A stretch of DNA of 64,000 bases from an uncultured Oscillospiraceae bacterium (GCA_949289045.1 CASEMN010000012.1:1-64000), one strand, 5' to 3'; positions 25,549 to 34,983 are shown, counted from the stretch's first letter. A program made the numbers and translations. The notes: generated from the sequence alone by a model not told the origin.

Positions 25549-27432
25549 TTGCTTGAAACTAAAGAATATATATATGATACGGTAATTGTAGGCAGCGGAG
25601 CAGCTGCTTATAATGCAGCCTGTACCCTCAAAACAGGCGGTTATGACAATATTGTTATTGTGACCGAAAACCGTCTTTGGGGAACTTCTCGCAATGCCGG
25701 AAGCGACAAGCAGACATATTATAAGCTTGATCTGACAGGGGGAGACAGTGCTGAAAAAATGGCTCAGGCTCTCTTTGCGGGTGGAAGTGTAAATGGAGAT
25801 ACTGCACTTGCGGAAGCGGCAGGCTCCGCAAGATGCTTTTACAATCTTGTGTCCCTTGGTGTGCCTTTTCCGTGCAATGAATACGGAGAATACGGCGGAT
25901 ATAAAACTGACCACGATGAAAGCTGCCGTGCTTCTTCAGCGGGACCGTACACTTCAAAGTATATGACCCAGGTTCTTGAAAAGCGGGCAATGGAGCTTAA
26001 AACTGAAATCCATGATAAATGCACCGCTTTGCTGGCAGTCAAAAGGGATGGTAAGGCGGCAGGTCTAATCTGCCTTAATACTCAAAACCCTGAAGATCCT
26101 TTTTTCGCAGTTTATCATTGCAGCAGTATTATAATTGCTACAGGAGGACCGGGAAGCATATACCGTGATACTGTCTATCCGGTAAATCATACCGGAGCTT
26201 TGGGATTTATGGCTATATCCGGTATATCATTTACCAATCTTTCACAGTGGCAGTTTGGACTCGCTTCCATAAAATTCCGCTGGAATGTGTCCGGTACATA
26301 TCAGCAGGTGCTTCCGAAATATGTTTCTGTTGACGAAGAGGGCAACGAATATGATTTTATGGCCTCCGAGTATGAAGATACCGAAGAACTTCTGAGAAAC
26401 ATATTTTTAAAGGGATATCAATGGCCATTTGATGTACGTAAAATTAACGGTTCTTCAAAAACAGATATTCTTGTATACCGTGAAATCTATGAGAAGAACC
26501 GACGTGTGTTCATGGATTTCAGAAGGAATCCTACCGGCTTTGACGGAGAAGATTTTTCTGTACTTCCGAAAGAAGCATATGAATATTTGGAGAAAAGCGG
26601 AGCGCTTTTAAAAACTCCTATTGAGAGACTTAAAGCAATGAATCCGGGTGCGGTAAAGCTGTATCTTCAGCACGGTATAGATTTGGAAAAAGAGAAGCTT
26701 GAGGTAGGAATCTCATCCCAGCACTGTAACGGCGGAGCAAAAGTGGATTATAACTGGCAAACGGATATTGACGGTATTTATTGTGCCGGTGAATGTGCAG
26801 GCACTTTTGGAGTTTACCGTCCCGGAGGCAGCGCACTGAATTCCGGACAGGTAGGCTCAATGCGTGCAGCGGAGCATATTATCCGTGAAAAACGCAGGAT
26901 AAACGAAGATGCGGATTTTACTGATGAAGTAAATTTTCTTAACAGTATACTCCATAAGGCACAGGGAGAAGAAAATACTCTTTTGGAATTTCGCAACAAC
27001 TGCCGCAGTATGATGAGCAAATATTTCTCTATTTATCGTGTGTATGAAGATATGGAAAAATGCCAGAATGTTTTTTTTGAAAGCCTTAAAAAATTCACTG
27101 CTAAAAACAAAATTTCTAAGAAAAGTGAGATAGGCGTTTTTTTTAAAAATCTTGATATGCTTATTTCACAGTATGCCGTTATAGTGGCTATGGTTTACGC
27201 TGCAAAGGAAAACGGAAGTCAGGGAGCGGGTCTTGTAAAAATAAAAGGTGAACTGGTTCCCGAAAAAGCAAACGCAAGAGATTTTATATTGAATCAAATT
27301 CCTATTCTAAATAAAAAGTTGATATTTTTTGAACACAAAAAAGAATTGTGCCGGCCTATACCGGAAAGAGATAATTGGTTTGAAAATCTCTGGCGTGAAT
27401 ACAGGAAAAGAAATAATATAGATGATGTATAA
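25549..27432 (+). CDS. Fumarate reductase/aspartate oxidase-like FAD flavoprotein
   Basis: The 627-residue soluble flavoprotein has the FAD motif VIVGSGAAAYNAAC near residue 11, a second dinucleotide segment IIIATGGPGSIYRDT, and CAGECAGTFGVYRPGGSALNS closing the FAD site. Overall it matches the succinate dehydrogenase/fumarate reductase flavoprotein superfamily, but I do not see the classic HPT or the full covalent-FAD His signature, so oxidation or reduction of another substrate is likely. A helical C-terminal region (about 480-600) follows. The start is TTG 5 nt after the SDR stop, with AGAAGG upstream. No signal peptide, so it is cytoplasmic. Confidence 0.85.
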   Translation: MLETKEYIYDTVIVGSGAAAYNAACTLKTGGYDNIVIVTENRLWGTSRNAGSDKQTYYKLDLTGGDSAEKMAQALFAGGSVNGDTALAEAAGSARCFYNLVSLGVPFPCNEYGEYGGYKTDHDESCRASSAGPYTSKYMTQVLEKRAMELKTEIHDKCTALLAVKRDGKAAGLICLNTQNPEDPFFAVYHCSSIIIATGGPGSIYRDTVYPVNHTGALGFMAISGISFTNLSQWQFGLASIKFRWNVSGTYQQVLPKYVSVDEEGNEYDFMASEYEDTEELLRNIFLKGYQWPFDVRKINGSSKTDILVYREIYEKNRRVFMDFRRNPTGFDGEDFSVLPKEAYEYLEKSGALLKTPIERLKAMNPGAVKLYLQHGIDLEKEKLEVGISSQHCNGGAKVDYNWQTDIDGIYCAGECAGTFGVYRPGGSALNSGQVGSMRAAEHIIREKRRINEDADFTDEVNFLNSILHKAQGEENTLLEFRNNCRSMMSKYFSIYRVYEDMEKCQNVFFESLKKFTAKNKISKKSEIGVFFKNLDMLISQYAVIVAMVYAAKENGSQGAGLVKIKGELVPEKANARDFILNQIPILNKKLIFFEHKKELCRPIPERDNWFENLWREYRKRNNIDDV

Positions 27433-27458
27433 CATATATAACAGAAGGAGCGAGAACC

Positions 27459-28460
27459 GTGAAAGCAGTATTGCTGTGTGATAATCCGTCCCAGCTGGAA
27501 GATAAAACTTTTGGCGGCGGCAGACTGGAAAAAGTGAAAAAAGAGTTCGATGTTTTTGAAAAGACAGTTACTTCAAAAAGTCTGGCAAAATACAAAAATG
27601 AGCTTTCAAAGGCGGAAATTCTTTTTTCAACCTGGGGAATGCCTCATTTGACAAAAGAGCAGATTAAGGAGTATTTCCCTAATCTCAAATGTATCTTTTA
27701 CGCTGCCGGGTCAGTTCAGGATTTTGCACAGGAGTTTCTTGACTGCGGAGTTCGTGTTTTCAGCGCCTGGGGAGCAAATGCAGTTCCCGTTGCCGAGTAT
27801 GTTTTTGCACAGATAACCCTTGCTTCAAAGGGATTTTTCAAAAGCGCAAGGAAAACTTCATGGACAAGAGCTACAGCGTATCTGAATTTTTCCTCTATGC
27901 CCGGCAATTTTGATATTAATGTGGGACTTGTAGGCGCCGGAATGATAGGTTCTATGGTAGCGGAAAAGCTTAAAGCCTTAGATGTAAATGTTTATGTTTT
28001 TGACCCATTCCTTTCCGACGAAAGGGCGGAGAAGCTTGGCGTTACAAAAACCGACCTTCATACTCTTTTTGAAACATGCGACATTATCAGCAATCACCTT
28101 GCCAATAACGAACAGACTAAAGGTATGCTTGATAGAGAATGCTTTAACAGAATGAAACCTAAGGGGGTGTTTATCAATACGGGCAGGGGAGCTCAGGTTG
28201 TGGAAAAGGATCTTGTAAGAGCAATGCGTAAGGGAAAAGGACGTCTTGCTCTTCTCGATGTAACTATGCCTGAACCTCCTAAATTTTTTAGCCCTTTGAA
28301 TTTTACGAAAAATATAATTCTTACCCCTCATATGGCCGGTAGCAGCGGCAACGAAATTTGGCGCATGGCTGACTATATGATAGAGCAAGCGGTTAATTTT
28401 AAAAACGGTGAAGAAGTGAAATGGGAAGTGAAAAAAGAAATGCTTGCCACAATGGCGTAA
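27459..28460 (+). CDS. D-2-hydroxyacid dehydrogenase family protein
   Basis: This 333-residue enzyme has the two-domain layout of D-isomer 2-hydroxyacid dehydrogenases. The NAD-binding motif is GLVGAGMIGSMVAEKL (about 156-171); INTGRGAQVVEKDLV and LTPHMAGSSGNE (catalytic His) follow. The substrate-binding half starts at the N-terminus, with AAGSVQDF as the anion-binding loop. Start is GTG with GAAGGAG upstream. It is the fourth gene of the operon. In similar gut Clostridia loci such proteins act on sugar-derived acids or keto-sugars; which one here is unknown. Confidence 0.88.
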   Translation: MKAVLLCDNPSQLEDKTFGGGRLEKVKKEFDVFEKTVTSKSLAKYKNELSKAEILFSTWGMPHLTKEQIKEYFPNLKCIFYAAGSVQDFAQEFLDCGVRVFSAWGANAVPVAEYVFAQITLASKGFFKSARKTSWTRATAYLNFSSMPGNFDINVGLVGAGMIGSMVAEKLKALDVNVYVFDPFLSDERAEKLGVTKTDLHTLFETCDIISNHLANNEQTKGMLDRECFNRMKPKGVFINTGRGAQVVEKDLVRAMRKGKGRLALLDVTMPEPPKFFSPLNFTKNIILTPHMAGSSGNEIWRMADYMIEQAVNFKNGEEVKWEVKKEMLATMA

Positions 28461-28476
28461 TGTAAGGAGAATTTCT

Positions 28477-29220
28477 ATGTTTTTAAAAGGACTTACATCG
28501 GTAACTTTCAGGAAGTTATCTTGTGAAGAAATTATAGCAATCGCCGGAGAAAATTCGCTTGACGGAATAGAGTGGGGTGGAGATATCCACGTTGTGCCGG
28601 GAAACTGTAAGAGAGCCGCAGAAATAGGTCGTCTTACTAAAGAAGCTGGACTAAAAGTTTTTTCATACGGAAGCTATTTCAATCTTTCGGAGAACAGCGA
28701 GAATTTTAAAAAAGTCTGTGAAACCGCATGTGCTCTTGAAGCTCCGGTAATACGGGTTTGGGCAGGAAATAAAGGTTCGGCAGAAGTAACGGAAGACGAG
28801 AAAAAAGCGCTGGCAGAAAACTTTGCCGCAATCTGTGATATCGCCCGTAAGAATAACATTAATGTATCAACTGAGTTTCATAAGAAAACCTTTACCGATA
28901 CGGCAGAAACATGTCTCCAGCTTCTTAAAATGACAGGTGCCGAAAACTGCGGAACTTACTGGCAGCCGGTAAGAAAGGCCGAAGATGAAATTCAGAGCCT
29001 TCACCTTATATTGCCTTATATAACAAATGTCCATGTGTTTCACTGGAATTTAAAAGGCAAAAGATATTCTCTTAAGAAGGGAAAAAGTGTTTGGACTGAG
29101 TATGCCAAAATACTTGAGGATGCAGGAGGAAAAGAACACTGCGCCATAATGGAGTTTGTAAAAAACGACAGTCCAAAGCAGTTTGCCAAAGATGTAAAAA
29201 TTCTTAAAGAGATATTTTAA
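28477..29220 (+). CDS. Sugar phosphate isomerase/epimerase-like TIM barrel protein
   Basis: The 247-residue protein matches the xylose isomerase-like TIM barrel (AP endonuclease 2 fold) group. Expected metal-ligand stretches are LDGIEWGGDIHV (about 26-37), STEFHKKTF (about 131-139), NVHVFHWN (about 187-194) and CAIMEFVKND (about 223-232). It is shorter than the usual 270-300 residues of the family but appears complete. The ATG at 28477 follows AAGGAG; a longer frame of 11 residues lies in the preceding gene. It likely isomerises or epimerises a sugar or keto-sugar in the same pathway. Confidence 0.85.
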   Translation: MFLKGLTSVTFRKLSCEEIIAIAGENSLDGIEWGGDIHVVPGNCKRAAEIGRLTKEAGLKVFSYGSYFNLSENSENFKKVCETACALEAPVIRVWAGNKGSAEVTEDEKKALAENFAAICDIARKNNINVSTEFHKKTFTDTAETCLQLLKMTGAENCGTYWQPVRKAEDEIQSLHLILPYITNVHVFHWNLKGKRYSLKKGKSVWTEYAKILEDAGGKEHCAIMEFVKNDSPKQFAKDVKILKEIF

Positions 29221-29244
29221 AGAAAACTGAGTGAAGGTGAAAAA

Positions 29245-31458
29245 ATGGCTAAGCAAAATAAATTAAGTTCATTTATAGATGAAGCAAAGCTCCACTGGAA
29301 AACACCGGCCTACGGTAATTATGTGCCAATAAAAGAAATTTTAGGTTACGGCGTTGGAGGAATGGGCGTTAAATTTGCCCTTGCCCTTTCCGGTACAATA
29401 GCTCTTTCAACAGGTAATGCTCTTGTAGGCTCTACAATCGGAATTGCGCCGACAGATTTACAGATTTTGCAGGTTATTTCTACAATTTTAGGTTTTGCAA
29501 TAACCTCTCTGAGAGCTTATATTCTCGATAACACAAATACAAAATACGGAAAATTCAGACCATATCTACTCTACATGGGAATACCGACAGTAGCTATTTC
29601 CATACTTTTTGTTTACCTGCCTTATGACAATATGCTTTACTGGCAGAAAATGGCAGCGGTGCTTATTTGTTATAATGCAATACAGCTTTTCTCTCCTTTT
29701 TATGAATATTCATACACAAATATTCTTCAGGTTATCTCTCCGAATACGCAGGAGAGAACTAATATTATTTCAGTTACAAACATTATTCTATCAATAGCGC
29801 CAACTATAACGGGGCTGATTGTTCCGGCTTTGGCAGCTTATACAGGCGGACTTGACAGCATTGAAACCTACCGCTATGTGTATCCGCCCTTCTGTGTTTT
29901 TGGTCTTATAATAGGATACTTTGCTTTTTATTATTCTAAAGAGCGTATAGTGCAGGCAAAGTCTCATATTAACGACGTAAGGTTTTTTGACGCCATTGTA
30001 AAAGTAGCAAAAAACAAATATTTTTGGATTAAAAACTGCGCCGGATGGATAGGCTTTCTTGAAGGAGCTTCCGGAGTTGTAATTCAGTGGACATATATGT
30101 ACGGCAGACCTAAAGAGGATTTGGCACAGTACGGATTAGTGACGACTATTATAGGAAATTCTGCGCTGTTTGCCATGATGTTTGCCCCTTTCATTATTAA
30201 AAAAATAGGAAAGCGTAACCTGCTTATTCTCTGCAATTTAATGAACATAGTGCTTTTGCTTCTCCTGCTTCCGTTTTATAAGAACACGATACTTTTGATA
30301 GTTCTTTGCTACTGCAACGGATTCTTTAACGCTTTTGCAAACATCTATAACCCTTCAATAGATGCGGATATGAAGGACTATCAGCAGTATATAAGCGGCG
30401 AAAGAATTGACGGTATGTTCAGTACTGTCGGTCTAATCGGCGGAGTAATCGGCATGGGTACTGGCTTTGTCGTACCGGCAATTTATGAAAAAATGGGACT
30501 TCATGAGGATTATTCGGTTCTTTATGATGCTTCGGTAAGAGAACCTCTTATTGAAGTGCTTATAATCGCTTCCGTAATCGGAGCAATCCTTAACGTTATT
30601 CCGTATTTCTTCTATGATCTTACGGAGCAGAAACACGGGGATATTATTAAAGTTCTCAAAATCAGAGCGCTGTTTGAAGATTATGCTAACGGAGACATAA
30701 CCGACGATGCTCTTGCGGATACGGTGGAACTGATTCATCATTCCATAAATCTTGCCGAAGAGCCTCTTCTGCCGGTTGGGAAGGATCTTCCCATTCCAAA
30801 GGGTGCTTCGCTTAAAGAAAAACGTGCAATATATAAACAGAGACGTTTAAATGCACAGCATAATAGTGAGATTAACTCTGCAAAAATTGTTCTCAATGAG
30901 ATGAATAAGTTTTCTTCTGATAAGATGATGCAGGAAGTAGAACTTGCGAAAGCTGTTTACGGTGCAGGAGTTAAAGGCATTACCAGCGGAAGAACTATAG
31001 ATGCAATTGAAGGTTTCGCTTTAAAAAATCCAAATATGCATAGAAAAGCCTCAAAACTTATAAGGCAGTGCAGAAAGTGTGCCAAAAAGGCAAAGAGATA
31101 TTATAAGGGCAGTGACATAATTCCCTTTGACAGAAATAAGCTTATAGAAGCGGACGCTATGCCGGAAAACACTACGGCTGAAAAACGTATGAGAAAATCC
31201 GCAGTACATAAAGCCATAAGGGAAAAGTCTCACTATGAAAGGGCTGCAATGGTGTATCTCGATGCGTACAGGCTTATTAAACAGTGGGAAGATTATAAAA
31301 ATTACGACGAAATAGCCGGTCAGTACTCTGCTGCCAGAGAACGTGCAAACGAGAAAAAGCGTCTCGAAATGGAAGAGGTTAAACGTCTCGAAGAAATACG
31401 CAAAGCAGAACTTGAATCCCTTAAAAACAGCAAAAAATCTGGTAGAAACTCAAAATGA
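29245..31458 (+). CDS. GPH-type sugar:cation symporter with a long cytoplasmic tail
   Basis: Residues 1-465 form a 12-helix MFS transporter of the glycoside-pentoside-hexuronide family (ILDNTNTKYGKFRPYLLYMG is the conserved loop; MDANTMKDYQQY-like DADMKDYQQYISGERIDGMF is near 375). A tail of about 265 residues follows (470-737), rich in Lys, Glu and Arg, with predicted helices, a CRKCAKKAKRYYKG segment and a coiled-coil end. The usual family length is 450-500, so the tail is an addition of unknown function. It ends the OYE operon and is the likely importer of the substrate acted on by the cytoplasmic GH89. Confidence 0.88.
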   Translation: MAKQNKLSSFIDEAKLHWKTPAYGNYVPIKEILGYGVGGMGVKFALALSGTIALSTGNALVGSTIGIAPTDLQILQVISTILGFAITSLRAYILDNTNTKYGKFRPYLLYMGIPTVAISILFVYLPYDNMLYWQKMAAVLICYNAIQLFSPFYEYSYTNILQVISPNTQERTNIISVTNIILSIAPTITGLIVPALAAYTGGLDSIETYRYVYPPFCVFGLIIGYFAFYYSKERIVQAKSHINDVRFFDAIVKVAKNKYFWIKNCAGWIGFLEGASGVVIQWTYMYGRPKEDLAQYGLVTTIIGNSALFAMMFAPFIIKKIGKRNLLILCNLMNIVLLLLLLPFYKNTILLIVLCYCNGFFNAFANIYNPSIDADMKDYQQYISGERIDGMFSTVGLIGGVIGMGTGFVVPAIYEKMGLHEDYSVLYDASVREPLIEVLIIASVIGAILNVIPYFFYDLTEQKHGDIIKVLKIRALFEDYANGDITDDALADTVELIHHSINLAEEPLLPVGKDLPIPKGASLKEKRAIYKQRRLNAQHNSEINSAKIVLNEMNKFSSDKMMQEVELAKAVYGAGVKGITSGRTIDAIEGFALKNPNMHRKASKLIRQCRKCAKKAKRYYKGSDIIPFDRNKLIEADAMPENTTAEKRMRKSAVHKAIREKSHYERAAMVYLDAYRLIKQWEDYKNYDEIAGQYSAARERANEKKRLEMEEVKRLEEIRKAELESLKNSKKSGRNSK

Positions 31459-31559
31459 CCTATTTTTATGTATAAAATTTGCAAAATCCCTTTTCTTATG
31501 GCGGATTATCTGTTAAAATTATTTAAAATATACAGATTAAGTTTGTCAGGGGGATAAAA

Positions 31560-32438
31560 ATGGAAAAATTATCTCAAAAGCAAAGCGAAAGCATTCTGGA
31601 TAACCGAAAAGTGTTAGTTACGGTTTTGTTTATGGCTTTGATTTTCAACGTCATTTTCGGTTGTCTGAGAAATCCGCTGGGGGAAGATAACACTATCTCA
31701 TGGATAGGATATGACCATCCCATAGGCTTTTTGTTCTGGGGGGCACTTACAGGTTCAGCTTTTTTCCTGAATATTTTACATATATACCGTAAACACGGTT
31801 ATACGGGAAAAATTGGAACCGTAGCTCTTTACGCTGCTCCGTTTATGGCTTGCTCATTTGTTTTTATAAACGATTGGGGCTGGGAACATGTTGTTCACTG
31901 GATAGGAGCAATTGGTTTTATTGCCCTTAACGGTGCCGCTCTTCTTCTTTTTCTTCTTCATAATTTTAAAAAGCATATAAGCTATAAGATTACAACCTTC
32001 GGCGTTGCCCTTATGCTTTTAAGTATGCTGGTCATTTTGCTCACTGTCGGTAAAAGCGGACTTTTAGAGCTTATTCCTATTTGGCTCGCCTTAATTCTTT
32101 TGTTTCTTATAAACTGTACAAATTTCTATCCGGTTATTGATAAAAAGGAAGTCAGCCCTAAAGTTAAGGATAAGAAAAAAGCGGCAAAGCTCGCTATGTG
32201 TCTCGGAATGTTCGGAGCAGACGATTTTTATCTTGGCAGATTCCCGCAGGGTGAAGGTCATCTGCTTATGACCGTTGTGGGCGTTATGATTTGTGTGGAT
32301 AGATTTATCGGTATGGGAGTAATGAATGATATAACAGGAGAAGATGCTGTTGTATTTCTCGCCGTAGGTTTGTCAATATTGTGCGGTTCTGCCGCATGGG
32401 CAATTTATAACGGTACCGTTTTAAGGAAAGAAAAGTAA
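31560..32438 (+). CDS. TM2-domain-like membrane protein, copy 1
   Basis: A 292-residue protein with about eight hydrophobic segments. The C-terminal part contains KAAKLAMCLGMFGADDFYLG (about 202-221), which resembles the TM2 domain core (a helix, a short loop with D-FYLG and a second helix), preceded by a Lys-rich segment. The first 190 residues hold six helices of unknown type. GGGGG precedes the ATG. It is followed by a near-identical gene; function unknown. Confidence 0.75.
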   Translation: MEKLSQKQSESILDNRKVLVTVLFMALIFNVIFGCLRNPLGEDNTISWIGYDHPIGFLFWGALTGSAFFLNILHIYRKHGYTGKIGTVALYAAPFMACSFVFINDWGWEHVVHWIGAIGFIALNGAALLLFLLHNFKKHISYKITTFGVALMLLSMLVILLTVGKSGLLELIPIWLALILLFLINCTNFYPVIDKKEVSPKVKDKKKAAKLAMCLGMFGADDFYLGRFPQGEGHLLMTVVGVMICVDRFIGMGVMNDITGEDAVVFLAVGLSILCGSAAWAIYNGTVLRKEK

Positions 32439-32496
32439 TGTTATAATTGTGTATCGGAAAAGTTTTTCGGTTCGTGTAATTTATAACAAGTTTTCA

Positions 32497-32529
32497 CAGG
32501 CAGCTGTATTATGCAGCTGCCTGTTTTTT
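32497..32529 (+). terminator. Terminator between the TM2-like genes
   Basis: A perfect 10-bp stem (CAGGCAGCTG at 32497-32506, CAGCTGCCTG at 32514-32523) followed by TTTTTTG ends copy 1, so the two copies are separate transcripts. Confidence 0.9.
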
Positions 32530-32729
32530 GTGTGCCTCTCGTATGAATTAAAGCCGGCTCAAGATACGTAAAGCTTTGAGTTAAAGTTTCTACTCCTTTA
32601 AAGCTCTGCTTATTTACTTTAAATATCGGGCTGTAATTATTTTATTAAATTTCCGGTGATTCCCTTTCGTTAACAGACAAAATCTGTTAAACTTATTGAA
32701 ACAAGTTATCCTGAAATGGGGAGAGAGCA

Positions 32730-33608
32730 GTGGAAAGAGCATGGCGGAAGCAGAGCGAAAGTGTGCTAAACAGTAAGAAATTATCTTTTACGATATTGCT
32801 TATGGCGCTGGTTTTTAACATCCTTTTTGGCTTTGTCAGAAATCCGATAGCGGTTGAAAATACACTTTCGTGGATTGGTTATGACTATCCTGTTGGGTTT
32901 ATAGTTTGGGGCACTTTGACTGGTGCCGCATATTTTATCAACATCTTTCAAATTTATAATAAATTTGGTTACACAGGGAAAATCGGCACAATATCACTTT
33001 ATGCCGCACCTTTTATGGTCGTTATAGTTGTTCTCATAAACGATTGGGGCTGGGAAGGTATAGTTCATTTAATAGCGGCGCTGGCTTTTATAGCTTTGAA
33101 CGGAATATCGCTGATGACATTTTTGCTTAAAAACTTCAAAAAACATATTTGTTATAAAATAACGCTTTTTATTGTTGCGTTGACCCTTTTGGGTATGATT
33201 ATCACATATTTTGCCATAGATAAAAGCGGACTGTTGGAACTGGTTCCCTTGCTTGGGGGATTGGTGCTGATTTTTTTTGTAAATCATACAAATTTTTATC
33301 CCATAGTCGATAAGGAGGAAATAGTACCAAAAGTGAAGGATAAAAAGAAAGCGGCAAAGCTTGCCTCCTGTCTCGGAATGTTTGGTGCAGATGATTTTTA
33401 CCTTGACAGACTTCCACAGGGCGCCGGTCATTTACTTATTACTTATATAGGCGTTGTTATTTGCGTTGTAAGATTTATTGGTATGGGAACTATCAACAAC
33501 ATAAATGGAGAAAGTGCTGCTGTGTTTCTTGCGGTGGGCTTATCGATGTTAGGTGGCTCTGCTGCATGGGCGATTTATAACGGAGCCATTTTAAGTAAGG
33601 CAAAATAA
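32730..33608 (+). CDS. TM2-domain-like membrane protein, copy 2
   Basis: Same length (292 residues) and layout as the upstream gene, with long identical stretches such as SWIGYD, YAAPFM, INDWGWE, VKDKKKAAKLA, CLGMFGADDFYL and SAAWAIYNG. Divergence is spread through the whole protein, so this is an old tandem duplication and both copies look functional. Start GTG with GGGGAGAG upstream. The upstream regions are also related (shared TCCCTTT and ATCTGTTAAA blocks), so the duplication included the promoter. Confidence 0.75.
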   Translation: MERAWRKQSESVLNSKKLSFTILLMALVFNILFGFVRNPIAVENTLSWIGYDYPVGFIVWGTLTGAAYFINIFQIYNKFGYTGKIGTISLYAAPFMVVIVVLINDWGWEGIVHLIAALAFIALNGISLMTFLLKNFKKHICYKITLFIVALTLLGMIITYFAIDKSGLLELVPLLGGLVLIFFVNHTNFYPIVDKEEIVPKVKDKKKAAKLASCLGMFGADDFYLDRLPQGAGHLLITYIGVVICVVRFIGMGTINNINGESAAVFLAVGLSMLGGSAAWAIYNGAILSKAK

Positions 33609-33622
33609 ATTAAAAATAAAGT

Positions 33623-33663
33623 AATCAGAAGGCGGGAGGATTTCTTCCGCCTTCTGATTTTCA
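33623..33663 (+). terminator. Terminator after TM2-like copy 2
   Basis: A perfect 13-bp stem (arms 33623-33635 and 33647-33659) is followed by a TTTT tract, directly after the stop codon. Confidence 0.9.
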
Positions 33664-33673
33664 CTGATAAAAG

Positions 33674-33702
33674 AGAGGACGCTGTATAACACAGCGTCCT
33701 CT
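33674..33702 (-). terminator. Terminator of the aldolase transcript
   Basis: A perfect 12-bp stem (33674-33685 and 33691-33702, loop ATAAC) with a minus-strand tail CTTTTATC. A second small GC hairpin (GCGGTC 33717-33722, GACCGC 33730-33735) touches the stop codon of the aldolase gene. Confidence 0.82.
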
Positions 33703-33735
33703 TTATAGGGAGTATCGCGGTCGGAGACTGACCGC

Positions 33736-34956
33736 TTATTTACCGGCTTTTTTAGAATATTTAGTTACGTAGATAAAGCGCATAAGTCTTGTTTCGATGG
33801 GATTTATGGGCTTTATTTTATTAAAGAGTGCTGCTCCAAGGTAAGCTTTGCAGCCCTTATCCATTACCATCTCTGTTGCCTGAGCGTCATATCTTGACGG
33901 ACCGCAGCAAAGAGCGCCGTTATCTTTGAGCATAACTGCGCTGCGAGAACGCATCTTCTTTACTACCTTCTGAGCGTCTGCGGCAGCGTTGTCGGGGCTG
34001 AAAAATGCAGTTTTTACAGTAGCGCCTGCAATCTGTGCACAGTCGTCGAGAAGAGGCTTCAATGACATATTGAAAGTGGAGATTGTTTTAATATCTCTGT
34101 CAACTGAATGTACAATACTGTTGATGTCTTTTCTCTTCATATAGATAGCTCTGTGCATAGCTGCCTCGGGAGGAATTTCGCCTTCGCCGAGGATCATACC
34201 GCTACCTATGCGGATTTTTGCTACCGGCTCTTCATCTTTTGCCTTGTAGAGAGTCATTTCGTCACCGTTACGCTCACTGTCATAGGGGGTAAGTTCAGGA
34301 GCATCGGGACCGCTTGACTTTCTTGAAGCGATAAGCTCGCCAACAGATGCAAAAGACTCGGCAACTGTGCCGGTAACACGCTCATACTTTTTAAGCACAT
34401 AGTTCATGCATACTTTTTCAAGTTCTGATGCAACTGCAAAGGCGTTATCATAGTCGCTGCCCATGCAAAGAGCACCGTGGTGAGCCATAATAACGGCTTT
34501 ACTTTCCGGAGCGCGTTCAATAGCGGCAACAACGCCTTTACGAAGCTTGCCTGTTCCGGGAAGACCGTATGCGGCTACAGGAACATAACCGCCGATAATC
34601 TCTGTGCTTTCGGGAGAAATATCAAAAATATCAAAGCCGAGAGGGCTAACGATAGAAGCGTTTATCTGATGGGTATGGATTACAAAATTAACGTCATGTC
34701 TGTGCTTATAAGCCTCTGCATGGATTCCTTTTTCAGATGACGGCTTAATGTCTCCCTCATAGCTGAGGTCGCTTATGTTAACAAGAACTATTTCTTCGGG
34801 GGTAAGGGTTTCATAAGCTCTTCCGCTGGGGGTGATTACAAACTGGGTATCGCTTACGCGGCAGCTGACATTGCCCCAGGTCCTTGCTATAAGACCTGAC
34901 TCAACAAGCTTTTTGCCTGCCATAACAACAATTTCTTTTGCCTTGTTTATATCCAT
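33736..34956 (-). CDS. Double-domain class II aldolase/adducin family protein
   Basis: Class II aldolases (FucA/AraD type) split or epimerise sugar phosphates using a metal. This 406-residue protein holds two aldolase domains in tandem, about 1-205 and 215-400; single-domain members are about 215 residues. Domain 1 has TWGNVSCR, ITPSGRAYETLTPEE, HTHQINASIVS with the metal His pair and IMAHHGALCMG. Domain 2 has a matching but divergent set (HSVDRDIKTISTFN, VMLKDNGALCCGP) lacking part of the His pair. The start is ambiguous between ATG 34956 and TTG 34962; AGGAGG precedes both. It is downstream of the aminotransferase, with a hairpin between. Confidence 0.85.
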   Translation of the reverse strand: MDINKAKEIVVMAGKKLVESGLIARTWGNVSCRVSDTQFVITPSGRAYETLTPEEIVLVNISDLSYEGDIKPSSEKGIHAEAYKHRHDVNFVIHTHQINASIVSPLGFDIFDISPESTEIIGGYVPVAAYGLPGTGKLRKGVVAAIERAPESKAVIMAHHGALCMGSDYDNAFAVASELEKVCMNYVLKKYERVTGTVAESFASVGELIASRKSSGPDAPELTPYDSERNGDEMTLYKAKDEEPVAKIRIGSGMILGEGEIPPEAAMHRAIYMKRKDINSIVHSVDRDIKTISTFNMSLKPLLDDCAQIAGATVKTAFFSPDNAAADAQKVVKKMRSRSAVMLKDNGALCCGPSRYDAQATEMVMDKGCKAYLGAALFNKIKPINPIETRLMRFIYVTKYSKKAGK

Positions 34957-34983
34957 CGTCAATTTACCTCCTTATTAAAAAAT

